Below, one piece after another: positions 1 to 10,677 of a DNA stretch of 64,000 nt (positions within the stretch are counted from its first letter, which is position 1; every line of letters begins with the position of its first letter). The DNA comes from Areca catechu. Lineage: Eukaryota > Streptophyta > Magnoliopsida > Arecales > Arecaceae. Under the pieces are notes generated by a model. The model was not told the DNA's origin, searched no databases, and worked only from the letters and a program-made list of their open reading frames with translations. The translations under genes were made by a program, and so were the position numbers. Where the stretch lies: positions 110,514,877 to 110,578,876 of the forward strand of contig CM038049.1 of NCBI GenBank assembly GCA_021397845.1. The letters are read 5' to 3'.

Positions 1-785
1 TCAGCCTGCACCCAAAATATAACTATGGATATGGATATATGTCAAATCCAATATTATATTTATTTCTAGCTCAATCTTATAATGATGATTCGATTATCTT
101 GATATTAGAAACCGTCTCTAATATCTTCACTTTGATCAAAGATTTCCTGAATCATCATGCGATTGTTGACTAGCTGGATGCAATCTCCTCTTACTAAGAG
201 TGATCAATTCCTTGTTGACCCACTCATTACCTTCATATCTAATTCACCATTCCCAGTATTAATCCTGTGCATGTCTCAGTGTCATGATTAGGATTGAACC
301 AAAGAATGGGTTCATGTACATAAGGTACTTATGGCAGTCTCAGGTCAAAAGATTACTTGTACCACTCCCACTATGAGAACCTTCTATTGATATGTAGCTA
401 AGACTCCATTAGATGTTCTCAAGTTGGATCATATCAGTGAACTCATTCTCCAATGAGCACCCACATCCCAGTATTAGTGTCATACACAAGTGACTGTGAG
501 AGCAGTCACCCTTTCCAGTATACCCGGGATGTGCTAGTCTTATCGGAAAACCCTGATCCCCTACTCAGAGTTCCTTTGACTAGGAATACTTTAGATTAAG
601 GTTTTAAGATTTTAGGTCTCACTGGTATGATCTCATCATAACCCTAAAATCATAGCCCTAATCTATGGGGTTCATCATATAATAAACACAGCTATGATAA
701 AATAATGCCTTTATTCAGAAAAATTGTCAATTACAATGGTTTGGGAGATACAACAGAGATTGGTTTGTAGGGCATATCCCTTTCA
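1..785 (-). mobile_element. Copia LTR fragment (same family as 22349-27323)
   Basis: This is the first part of a Copia LTR read on the minus strand. Its 5' end lies at 785, where the plus strand reads ...GGGCATATCCCTTTCA, the complement of the LTR start TGAAAGGGATATGCCC seen at 22349. The stretch matches the minus-oriented copy at about 26391-27160 over nearly its whole length, but it keeps the last 20 bases that the other copy lacks. The rest of the LTR lies left of the window. No polypurine tract follows at 786, so this looks like the outer edge of a 5' or solo LTR rather than a 3' LTR. Confidence 0.85.
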
Positions 786-2222
786 TAACCTAGATCTAGA
801 TAGCTCTTAATTGTTCCAAGGCTGCTTTAAGAACTCCAAGTCAGAGATCAGCCACTCAACTGGTTAGGTAAATGTAAGATCAATGGGGGTCTTCCTGTTG
901 CTTTCCTTAGACACCAATTATATTGGCCAGGTCAGCAAAGAGAACCAATTAAGTAGCAACCTTTCTTCGAGATTAAGATCCTTGAACCACTTTCTTAGAC
1001 ACCTAACACGGGATATGACCCCGAATCAAGAATTATTCTAAGGAGATCGGATTGTTAGTCATTAAGAAATGACCCTAGGCTAGGCTAAACCAAACCAAAT
1101 TATTTTTTCAATTTTTTTTTATTCAAATGAAACTTTTTTTTTTATATTTTCTCTTTTTTTAAATTCAAATAACCCCCTTTTTTTCTATTTTCTTTTTTTT
1201 TTCTACTTTTTTTTTTCTCACGGTTTTCTTTTTTTTTTTTCTCTGCTATTCCTAAAGTCGGCAGAGGATGTCGCTATTGCTTTGAAAGGCATGCAGAAAT
1301 CTTTGGCTATGGAAATTTGGCAGAGTCGTCGGCGACGTTGCTGGGGAAGAGGACGGCGGCCCAGGGGAACTGCTGTACAGCCCTGCTTCGGCAAATGGCG
1401 GCGTCATGGCAACAGGGAGCCGATAGCTTTGGTGAGGCATCACGATGGAGATGGGGAATAGAGGCACTGGAGGGGCTTCGGGCAGAGTTCCGGCCATGGC
1501 GTGCGGCGACGGGCGTGCGGTGACCATGGGAGGGGAGCCGGTCAGAAGGGTTTGATTGTCGGAGGGATGACGGTGGTGGTGGAGATGGACGATCCAATGG
1601 GAGGCATCGAGCAATAGAGGATCTGGCGGGATCCAGTGAGGAGGTGAGGGAGATCTGCAGTGATTCGGGAAGCAAAGACTTCGTCGATGGACGGCACATG
1701 GGAAGATGTGGCACTGGCATGGTGGTGCTCAGCTACGGGATCGGTAGTCTGGACAAATCGGAGAATGGAGGACTTGGATCCGTTCGGATATGGATGTTGA
1801 GATGATGAGCGTGGGATCTGGTTGAAGGTGACTTAGAAACCTGGGATTCTCAGAGTAGGAAGGGGAAAAGAAGAGGAAGTAGAAAAAGCAGGAAGAAATT
1901 GGGAGAAGGAGAGCAGAGAGGAAAGTACCGAGAGGAGTATCAGAGGAGGAAGAAGAATCCGAGAGGAAGAACTAGAAGAGAGGGAAGAAGGAATCGGGAC
2001 ACACCCTGATTTTTTCTCAAATAATCTTTGCTCCCTAATTTTTATTGAATAACCAAACTCTTAAATAGACTAATATAAGATATCAGATATCCCTAACAAA
2101 TTCAAACTACTTATTATAAAAATAAATTAATCCAACTAGGGATAAAATAAATCCTAAAACAAACTTTCAAACAATCGAGATAAATCCTGAAAAATCCAAA
2201 TATCCCAATCCCTAAATGATGG
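786..2222. other. Unassigned DNA: T-rich tract, GC-rich block, purine-rich block
   Basis: I recognise no gene here. About 1095-1245 is dominated by runs of T. About 1256-1800 is GC-rich, with overlapping open frames on both strands that lack any recognisable domain. About 1850-2000 is purine-rich (GAGAGGAAG-like). About 2030-2220 is AT-rich. The T-rich to GC-rich transition resembles the one at about 10740-11000 inside the non-autonomous LTR element: both read through T runs into an AAAGTCGGC motif and then a GCTGGGGA(A/G)GAGGAC block. This may therefore be a decayed relative of that element's interior, although its LTRs are not visible. Confidence 0.35.
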
Positions 2223-3480
2223 TGGTGTGGGCACCAGGATCCGACAGAGGCTCCTCAACCCTCTGTGGATCTTAGATTAGGGTTTCACTTCTGTGAGTCT
2301 TGTAATAAGGCTATGAGCCAAAGTAATTTTATAATTTTTTAGTCATGTACCTAGCCTAAGTTTGTTTAGTCTTGTACCTTGACCAACTTGGGTCAAGTTT
2401 AGGTCATGGGTCATGTATTTATTTTTGGTTCGAGTCTGAGTTTGGATTGGGCCCAAGCCCAATTGAAGTCAACCTGGCTTTCAAGACCAAGTCAAGTTCC
2501 TTGTGGGCCAACCCACCTCTTTCACTTGAAACGATGCCAACTCAGGTGCCACCTCAGCCACCTATGTGGCGCCACATCAGTTGCCACTCAGGCATCCAAG
2601 GAAGGAAACAAGGAGGCGCCCTCATGCATTCCACACGCCCTCTTCATGCCATTTTTTTCTTGGGCGACCTTGAAAGGAGGAGACATCATCCCCCTCTTCC
2701 CTCCCCCACATCATGCCATGATCCATCAAAATATGGGGCGTTGAAGATTCTTGAAGAGACCAAGCCACAAAGCAAGCCATCTTCCAAGCCTTCTTCCCAA
2801 AGTATTCTTGTAAGAATGGAAGGTCAAAGGACACACCCCCCCTTTCCAATCCTTCAACCTTGCAACGCCCAAAGCTCCCTCCACTTTGGCCGGCCATGAA
2901 TCACTCCAAGTGGGCGTTGAAGGATCAAAGGAAGCACATCCCTTCAAGCAAGCCTTGTTCCATGTTTTCTTCCCAAAATGAACATGCAAAAGAAGGAAGT
3001 CAAGAGGCCAATCCCCCTCTCCAAGCCCTCCCACATGCCATGCCAATCCTCTCCTCCATTTGGTCAGCCATGAAGAGCTTTCCCCATCCATGTGGGCGCC
3101 AACTTTTGGGGTTGTAATTTGGGTTCAAGGGTTTTGAATTATTTTGAATTCAAATGGGCCTTGGGTGCCTATTTAAAGGACCCAATCCCTCCATTGTAAA
3201 GCTATTGAATGATTGAATGAAAAGAGTGTTTGAGTTTATTTATCCTCCAACCATTGTCTCCTAGACTAGGTTTGAGTGAAGTTGCCTTCGTCCCTAGGGA
3301 TGTCGAGTGGTGTGAGGCCACCTGTCTGTCGCCCCAGGGCGTCGCGAGTCCTTCGTCCTCTTGGATGTCGAGTGGTGTGAGGCCACAATCCTTCATCATC
3401 CGGGACATCGCGGGGTGCGAGGCCCCATGTTATCTCCTTCTTCGACTTTGGAATCCAGCCGGACATCGGGCTTGAAGCCC
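2223..3480 (+). mobile_element. Probable LTR fragment, TGGTGTGGGCACCAG family
   Basis: The segment starts with TGGTGTGGGCACCAG, nearly the same as the start of the TSD-flanked LTR at 33022 (TGGTGCGGGCACCAG). It has the same general layout as that LTR: a promoter-like TATTTAAA at 3170-3177, then a TGAATGAAA motif downstream. I could not find a matching target-site duplication or a clear right end, so the boundary with the Gypsy A LTR is approximate. An internal direct repeat (GATGTCGAGTGGTGTGAGG) lies at about 3299 and 3364. Open frames here have no recognisable domain. Confidence 0.4.
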
Positions 3481-3482
3481 CT

Positions 3483-3710
3483 TCTCAACCCCATCTCAGT
3501 CCGTGGGGAGGCCGTCGGACCTCTACTCTGGTGGGTCGGACTTTTGAAAGAGAGCAGTGGGCCAGACCTCAGTAGGAGCGGGCCATCGGACCTCTACTCC
3601 GGTGGGTCGGACTTCTGCGGGGTGAATCCATTGGAGCTTTGGAAGAGCGGTTCAGCCAGACCGCAAAGAGGGGCCGGTTCAGTTTGAAGGTTAGCCGTTA
3701 GGGTATAACA
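3483..3710 (-). mobile_element. Gypsy A 3' LTR, partial
   Basis: On the minus strand the LTR begins TGTTATACCC at 3710. It is rich in GTCCGACC/CCACCGGAG-type motifs, like the Gypsy B LTR, but is clearly a different subfamily. The left boundary is uncertain because another LTR-like segment (2223 to about 3480) abuts it. Minus-strand sequence just inside (3711-3730) is G-rich and ends GGGGGACAAC, fitting a polypurine tract. The same GGGGACAAC lies just before the Gypsy B 3' LTR at 42038. Confidence 0.7.
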
Positions 3711-3730
3711 GTTGTCCCCCCTGTCCTTGG
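3711..3730 (-). other. Gypsy A polypurine tract
   Basis: The minus strand reads as a G-rich tract ending in GGGGGACAAC directly before the LTR start at 3710. This is the plus-strand primer site for reverse transcription. It also fixes the element's orientation as minus. Confidence 0.65.
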
Positions 3731-4172
3731 CCTTCGGGCGAGTCCGCCGGCTCGAAGGATGAGGGCATTACTTGATAATTAATGTGCCAGTCCTTATGAT
3801 GATGGCAAATCTGACCCGGCGCACTGCGACCGGCTATCTTTTGCTCTGATTTTTGCTCTTGGACAGGTGTCAGCTTTAGATTGGTGGCCGCAGAAAAGGC
3901 AGTTATTACTGGTACGGTGCTTGATGAGCGGTGTCAGTCTGGAAATGCATGCCTGCTGAGTGTCCCCGATGCACCGTGGGCCACGTGGCTTCATCTGAAT
4001 GGTCGGTGTGATGTCTGAAGTGATCCATCCACCATTGCTTTGGCAATCACGCGGATCATGCCCGTATACCATGCGGCGCGTCCCATCGGATTCTCACTAA
4101 ACCCGAGAGATGCACCGTTTGCCGTCGGGTCGCGGCACATGTGGGGGCATTGGGAAACTGCCCCCCGACGCC

Positions 4173-4180
4173 TATAAAAT
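4173..4180 (+). promoter_or_regulatory. TATA box of the Gypsy A antisense gene
   Basis: TATAAAAT lies about 155 bp upstream of the ATG at 4328, on the strand opposite to the retroelement. The Gypsy B copy has TATAAAA (minus, 41597-41591) about 170 bp before its own ATG. The flanking CGCCTATAAAA / TGCCTATAAAA context is similar in both. This suggests a dedicated promoter rather than read-through from an LTR. Confidence 0.6.
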
Positions 4181-4327
4181 GGAAGAACCAGGGTTCAAGG
4201 GAAGCTTTCCATCATACCCAGGCTTGAAGAGAAAGCTTCCTCCTCCCGCTGCTCTAGCTCCTTTAGGAAGTTGAAAGTCCAGGTTAGTCCCTGATCTATT
4301 TTCTTCCTTTTCTGCAACTCCATTAGG

Positions 4328-6483
4328 ATGGCCTCTCGGAGTTCGGCTCGTGGGAATAGGAAACCCGGTCCGTATGATATCCCTTCCACCATGACCTGGG
4401 AGAGGGTAGAGAGTCTTAGAGTAGTGTATAGCATCCCTTCTACCCTGCATCTGATTGTTCCCAACCGTGAGAGTAGGGTGAATGGCCCCCTAAATTTTGG
4501 AGCCCTCCCTCTATACGAAGATCACTTGAAGGTCGGCCTTCGTTTCCCGATCCACAATTTCTTCATCCAGTTTTTTAACCTATTTAGGGTTACACTTTTC
4601 CAGCTGACCCCGAACAGCATTCGGGTGCTTTGTGATTTTGTGGTCCTTTGTCGGGAGGCCGACGTTGAGCTGAGGCCGACCTTGTTTTCAATTTTTTTTC
4701 TTTTAAAGCAGGACTTCCGGAGTCTGGAGTGGTGGATGTTTAGTCCCCGCCCTAACCAGAAGATTCTAGGGGGGCTTCCGTCTGCTATTCACGGATGGAA
4801 GTCCCAATATTTCTTCCTAGATAGTCTAAAGCTGTGGGGCTTTGAGACAGCATGGAGGGAGCCAAGGCCGAACGCCCTGAATGGGAGGAAGGTGTCGAGG
4901 GCCGATGAGGCTGACTTCCACAAGCTGAACGACGAGGACCCGAAGTTCGTCGGCTTCATTCTCCAAGAAGGGAGTCTCTATCAGGCTGGCATCAGCCGGC
5001 ATCAAATGCTAGGTAGGATGGAGGCCGTGAGAGGGACCTACCTTTCTTTCTTTTATCGATTTTGTTGCCATGACTAATTCTGGTCTTGTTTGCTGGCAGG
5101 TGGCAAAATGAGGCTAGATCGGGCGACTCTTTCAGCACGGTCGGCATAGAAGCGGGCCGTTAACATTTCCAAGCTGGCTCCTCGAGAGGCGAAGACGTAG
5201 AGGGCGGCAAAGCAGGCACCCGAGAGGCCAAAAAAGCGACGGATGGAGGAGCCGTCAGCCACGATAGTGTCGATCGAGTCGGAAGATGACATGCTGATGG
5301 CAAATCGCCGAAAGGCGATGACATTGGAGCGGTCTCCTTCAATCGGGTAGTTAGCCTCCCGGGTGGAGGAGGAACGTCCGGTGCCAGCAGGAGTAAAGAA
5401 GACTCCATCCTCTCCGCCACTAGACCTGACAGAGGGGGCTTCTTTGACGATCCGGGGGGATCAAGTGGCTGAAGGGCTGACGACCCCCCAGTGGAGGACC
5501 GGCAACGTCGACGATGACGAGGAGCACCAGAGGCAGCGCACCATTCATAATGCCGAAGGGGTCAGAGAACAGCTCGAGAGGGCTGTTACCGGTGTTGACG
5601 ACCGGTCGGTGAACGAGGCCGTCCGGAGTACCCTTCACCACTTGCTGGGGGTAAGTCTCAAGCTTAGGCCTTCAGTCCTTGCTTTATTGTTATAATTTTC
5701 TAACTATTTATATGTCGACAGCTTATCCAGGACTCGCTGCTGGTGGACGACGGCCTTGGCGAGTTGCTCCATTTGAAGGAGCATCTGACCAAAAGGGCGA
5801 AAGCGGTAGAGACGACAAGAGACACTGCCTGGGTGGTGCTGACAGCCTCCAGGGCAGAGCTGACCTGTCTACGAGCCGTTGAAGGAGAAGCGTCCACTCT
5901 ACGGGCCAAGTCGGAGGCCCAAAGAAAATAGCTCGAGGAATTGCTGGCCTGGGAGACGAAGCTGAAGGACAAGAGGCGGAAGGTCAAAGCCCTGACCCGC
6001 CAGCTGGCAAAAGAGGAGGAGCGCCTGGCCGAAGCCAAGGCATACTCGAGGGGCCATCAGGCGGTGGCGGAGCGGTACAAGGGTCTATTGAAAACAACCC
6101 AAGAACTGCTGAAGACGGCCTTTAACAATGCCATTGCAGAATACAAGGACTTCGAAGACTTTGTGGAGGGGATGAACGAAGCCGGGACAGTCAGCTTCGG
6201 CTACGGGTACGAGGAGTGTCTGGAGAAGTTTGGCACCGCCTTCCCAGACCTTGATCTCTCCTTTCTTCAGCCACCGAAGCCGGTGGAAGAACAGGGTGTG
6301 GAGGCGATGGATCCGATTGCCACTACGGTCGAGGCACCGGTGGAGGCCATTGAAGCGGGGGCTGGACCAGACACCCAGATCGAAGTTGACACGGGCGGAG
6401 CAGCTACTTTCCTCGAAGCTTCAGAAGGCATCAAGGAAACCGAAGTCGGCATCCCGCTTGTACCTTCCAAGGGTCAGACCTAG
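4328..6483 (+). pseudogene. Antisense spliced gene of Gypsy A (putative gypsy-type transposon protein, PF04195-like)
   Basis: Proposed exons: 4328-5012, 5100-5650 and 5722-6483. Intron 1 (5013-5099) is GT-AG with CTAG|GTAGG and TTGCTGGCAG; intron 2 (5651-5721) is GTAAGT...GTCGACAG. Phases are 1 and 0. Exon 1 encodes a domain with YEDHLK, LTPNSIRVL and AIHGWKS motifs shared with the copies in Gypsy B and C. Exon 2 carries a basic PKKRR patch, followed by an acidic SIESEDD stretch that looks like a nuclear localization signal next to a possible SUMO-interacting motif. Exon 3 is a long K/E/R-rich coiled coil ending in a GYGYEECLEKF...PDLDLSFL segment and an acidic tail. In-frame stops in exon 2 and at 5929 (TAG) make this copy a pseudogene. 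The function is unknown. It matches the antisense ORFs known from Tat/Ogre elements. Confidence 0.75.
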
Positions 6484-6649
6484 ATGTTTGTAAAGGTCCG
6501 ACCTTCTCTTTATGAAGAACCTCCTAATCTTAATAGAAAGTTTTCTTCTTTGTAATATCTCTTTTGCATGCTTGTGATGCCGACTGACAAGGCTTGTCGA
6601 AGCAATTTCTTCCAAAATTTTCCAGTGTTAGCCTGTCGGCTAATCTGAA

Positions 6650-7045
6650 TGGACGGCCGGACCTCTGAAGTAGATGTCGAATAGTAGCTCAGGCCAGACC
6701 AAGTTGCTTTAGGATTTTTACTCTAGGTGTCAGTCCGTCAGCTCATCCGAAGTCAAAGGTGGTTGAGGCTACCATCGGATTGCGGCTCCGGCCAGACCAA
6801 ATAGCTTAGTATTTTCTTCCTAGGTATTGGTCCGTCTGTTAGTCTGAACTAAAAGAAAGTGCAGGTGGGCGAAGGACATTAATTCAGGCCAAACCAATTC
6901 ACTTAGAATTTTTTCCAAGTATTGGTCCGTCGGGTCGTCCGAACCCGGAGAGGTTATAGGTGGGCAAAGGATCATAGCTCAGGCCGAACCAATTTACTTA
7001 GGATTTTTTCCAAGTATTGGTCCGTCGGCTAGTCCGAACCCAAAG
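6650..7045. repeat. Imperfect ~100-bp tandem repeats (about 4 units), Gypsy A
   Basis: Units share CTCAGGCC(A/G)(A/G)ACCAA, then a TTTAGGATTTTT-like core and TTGGTCCGTCGGCTAGTCCGAA. Copies begin near 6680, 6790, 6880 and 6970. They lie between the antisense gene and the shorter repeat array, at the same place as related ~105-bp repeats in Gypsy B (38705-39130). Between 6484 and 6650 I see only AT-rich 3'-flank-like sequence of the antisense gene. Confidence 0.7.
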
Positions 7046-7049
7046 AGAG

Positions 7050-7405
7050 TGTTGCCGATGGGAGTCGGACTTTCGAAAGTGGGTTGCCCTAGAGCCTTTG
7101 CCGATCGGAGTTGGACTTTCGAAAGTGGACTGCCTTAGAGCCTTTGTCGATCGAAGTCGGACTTTCGAAAGTGGACTACCCTAGAGCCTTTGCTGACTGG
7201 AGTCAGACTTTCGTAGGTGGGCTGCCCTAAAGCCTTTGCCGACCGGAGTCGGACTTTCAGAAGTGGGCTGTCCTAGAGCCTTTACCAGAGTCGGACTTTC
7301 AAAAGTGGGCTGCCCTAGAGCCTTTGCCGACCAGAGTCAAACTTTTGGAAGTGGGCTACCCTAGAGCCTTTGTCGACCGGAGTCGGACTTTCGGAGGTGC
7401 TTCAT
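7050..7405. repeat. ~47-bp tandem repeat array (about 8 units), Gypsy A
   Basis: The core of each unit is GAGTCGGACTTTCGAAAGTG followed by GGCTGCCCTAGAGCCTTTGCCGA. I count eight variants; one is shortened near 7285. The same unit occurs in opposite orientation in Gypsy B (38248-38715), as expected because Gypsy B lies on the other strand. Tandem arrays just downstream of pol are typical of Tat/Ogre-type elements. Confidence 0.85.
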
Positions 7406-7424
7406 AAAGAAGAGTTGTGGACTT

Positions 7425-9994
7425 TTATTGATAATACTTGTGAAGGTTGTCTACATTTCACGGGCGCACTATCTGTTGTCCATCTAAATGCTCGAGTCGG
7501 TAGGTTCCGGCCCGGATCACTTCAACGACTCGATAAGGTCCTTCCGAGTTTGGGATAAGTTTCCCTTGCTCGGTCGATCTCGAAATCTCCATCCTTCGTA
7601 AGACTAGATCTCCAACCCAGAAAACTCGCGGCTTGACATGCGAGTTGTAATATTTTGCCATCTTTTGATGGTAGGTCCCCATCTTCAAACTCGTTCGGAG
7701 TCTAGTTTCTTCAAGTAGGTCCAGGTCAGCCCTTCGCTACTGAGAGTTAGCCAGTTCGGTACAGTGGTAAATCCGTAAGGATTGTAGAGAGATCTCCACG
7801 GGAATGATGGCTTCACTTCCATAAGTAAGGTTGAATGGGGTCTCCCCAATCGCCGTTCGGGTGGTCGTCCGATATGCCCATAGTACCGAGTGGAGTTCTT
7901 CTGCCCAAAGCCCTTTGGCCTCGTTAAGGCGGGTCTTCAGCCCGTGCATGATTTTCCGATTGGTGATCTCAGCTTCTCCATTAGACTAAGGGTGACTGAC
8001 CAAAGTAAGCCGATGGGAGATATGATATTGCTGACAGAAATTTTGGAACTTAGAATTGTCGAACTATCTTCCATTGTCGGTAATGATTGTTTGTGGAATG
8101 CCGAACCGGAAGATAATGTTATTCTGGACAAAGTTCTCCACCTTGGCCTCCGTGATTTGTGCCATGGTTCAGCCTCCACCCATTTGGTGAAGTAGTCAAT
8201 GGCCACAAGTAGACTTTCGTTGCCCGGACGCCGGGGGAAAAGGCCCCAAGATATCCATCCCCCATTATGCGAATGGCCATGGTGCGGTAATCGGAGTCAG
8301 CTGGCTGGCAGGTCTCCTCTGGATAATGAAGTATCTTTGACACGTGTCGTACCTTCGGACGAAGTCCAACACGTCTTTCTGGATGGTAGGCCAATAGTAT
8401 CCCTATCGGATGATCTTGTAGGCCAGGGACCTTCCTCCAAGATGGTCACCGTATTCATGGACTTCTTTGAGTGCATAATCTGCATCGGTCAGCCCCAAAC
8501 ACTTCAGCAGCGGCTGTGAGAACGACCGCTAGTACAGGACACCATCAAGGATGACTTACTTGGAGGCCGTCTAGCGCACTCGCTTGGCCTCAGTCGGATC
8601 TTTCGGAAGAGTCCCCTTGACCAGGAAGGCAAGAATTGGATCCATCCAAGAAGCTTCTTGTTCTACTTGGTGGACCTCGGTCGGCTCTTCCGCAACACTT
8701 GGGTGCTGCAGATGCTCCACGAAGGTTCGGTCGGAGGTGCTGGTGGCGGCCGTAGGCAATCGTGACAAAGCATCCACCCAAGAGTTCTGCAGCCAGGATA
8801 TATGGAGGATTTTGAAGAATTTGAGCAGAGAGATGAAGTTTTGTACCTTGTTTAAGTATTTGGCCAGGGTCGGGTCCCTTGCTTCAAATTCACCCTTCAC
8901 TTGATTGACCACCAGTTGGGAGTCGGAGAAGGCTCTCACCTGGCTGATGCCAGCTTATGGGCGATTCGCAACCTCGCAAGGAGGGCTTCGTACTCTACCT
9001 GATTATTTGACACCTGAAATGAAAAATGCAATGCATACTCCAGGCTTTCTCCATCTGGGTCGGCTAAGATCAAGCCGACCCCACAGCTTGCAAGGTTTGA
9101 AGCTCTGTCCACCTGGAGGGTCCAAGCTGGTTTGGCTTCGTAGACAACATCAGCTTCAGGTACTTTGGTCATTTGAGGGGGCGCCTCTTACTTCCATGTG
9201 CACTCTGCAATGAAGTGAGCGATTACTTGGGCCTTCAAAGCATACTGAGGCTGGAAGGAGATGTCGAACTCACCAAGTTTAATGGCCTACTTGGCAAGCC
9301 TACCGGATGTGTCCGGACTCTGAAGGATTGCTCTAAGAGGTTGGTCGGTCATCACCACAATCGGATGTGCTTGGAAGTATGGCTGGAGCCGCTTGGCAGA
9401 TATGATCAAAGAATACACCTGCTTCTACATCTTGGGATACCTTGTTTCGGTATCGTGGAGGACCTTACTAATGTAATAGATGGGCTTCTATTGACCGTCC
9501 TCTCTGACCCGCATGAGGATGGCGCCGACCGCCTCATCTGAAGCCGACAGGTAGAGATACAAAGGCTCCCCCTCCGTCAGCTTGGCTAGCAATGGGGGGG
9601 TTTTCAAATACTCCTTCAGGGCTTCGAAAGCTGACCAACATTCGTTAGTCCAAATGAAACCCTCTGACTAGCGTAGGGTCTTAAAGAATAGCAGGGACTT
9701 TTCAGTCGAACGGAAGATGAAACGATTGAAGGAGGTGATTCGGCCTATGAGCTCTTGCACCTGCTTCTTGTTGGTCAGATGTGCCATCTCAATGATAGCT
9801 CTTACTTGTCAGGGTTCACCTCGATCCTTCTCTACGTAACCAAGAAGCCGAGAAATTTGTTCGAAGTCACCCCAAAAGTACACTTTTCAAGGTTCAGCTT
9901 CATCTGATGGCGCCTGAGTGCATCAAAGGATTCCTGCAAGTCGTTGATGTGGTCGACTTTATGAAGGCTCTTTACCATCATGTCATCCACGTAA
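7425..9994 (-). pseudogene. Gypsy A pol, 3' part: RT end, two RNase H domains, integrase
   Basis: Reading leftward: the RT active site YVDDMMV with its KCTFGV segment sits at the 9990 junction. A first RNase H follows, then a second RNase H with HFSFQVSNNQ...EYEALLARL and FSDSQLVVNQVKGEF (about 9120-8850), then integrase. Integrase shows a zinc-finger region around 8540-8350, core motifs AIDYFTKWVEAEP (about 8206) and DNG, and a C-terminal GPYRVVEVIRAGTYRLE module. The frame ends NLHKYYQ at the TAA at 7427-7425. The Trp in the conserved RPWNV motif is TGA here (TGG in Gypsy C). Many frameshifts are present. The paired RNase H domains are a mark of the Tat lineage. Confidence 0.85.
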
Positions 9995-10677
9995 TGATGG
10001 GGGACAGGGGTAGGATCGTTGGTGAGCCTAGAAGTCACCTAAATTAGGGTACTGTTTTTTTTTTATATTTTTTTCTCTAGGGATGGCGAAGGAATAGTGG
10101 GGATGTAGGATAGGGATCTAGATCTCATGGACTTTGGGACTCACCCTAACAAAGAGACCTCTCACCTCTAGGGCATTACACCCTCCTCGATACTTGGAGA
10201 CGTTAGGATGGATCTCGAAGGTCACGAGGGGATAAAGAAAATGAAATGGGAAGAGGAATAACTAGGGCATCATGCCCATGCCCGAAGGCGAAGGCAAGAA
10301 GAATCACTCTTCTAAAAAATGCAAATTTTTTTCTCCAAAAACTATTTTTTACAAAGGACTGAGGGTGGTATTTATAGACCTGTCCAACCCTCATTTGAAT
10401 TTGAATACAAGATAAAAGATATGAATGATTCAAATTCAAATACAAGATCGGATAAGATAAGCCTATCCATATCTCAATCCTAACCGACCAAATCCTAATT
10501 CAAAATTCAAACAAAAGATAAAGATAAATCCCAAACAAATTTATTAAAATCCGTGCTACTCCAGGATCGGTGCTGCTCTAGGATCAGTGCTGCTCCGGGA
10601 TCAGTGCGGCTTCGAGATCAGTGCTACTCAAGGATCAGTGTTGCTTCGAGATCAGTGCTGCTATGAGATCCCCATCA
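9995..10677 (-). mobile_element. 3' LTR (683 bp) of the non-autonomous element
   Basis: TG...CA bounded copy of the LTR at 12325-13058. Both begin with the same GATGGGGGACAGGGGTAGGATC segment in the plus direction. It contains six 17-bp units at 10564-10665. Confidence 0.9.
10564..10665. repeat. 17-bp tandem repeat, 6 units
   Basis: Units read (A/G)GATCAGTGCTGCTCCG with point changes, six in a row. The sister LTR holds nine at 12894-13046. Confidence 0.9.

Noticed and set aside
1307..1720. Overlapping open frames on both strands in the left GC-rich block
   Set aside because: Proline/serine-rich by composition, no domain, no conserved counterpart; not reported as genes.
2223..3480. Complete solo LTR with target duplication
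   Set aside because: Neither GATGG (left flank) nor a clear CA terminus could be matched near 3400-3500; kept only as a probable LTR fragment.
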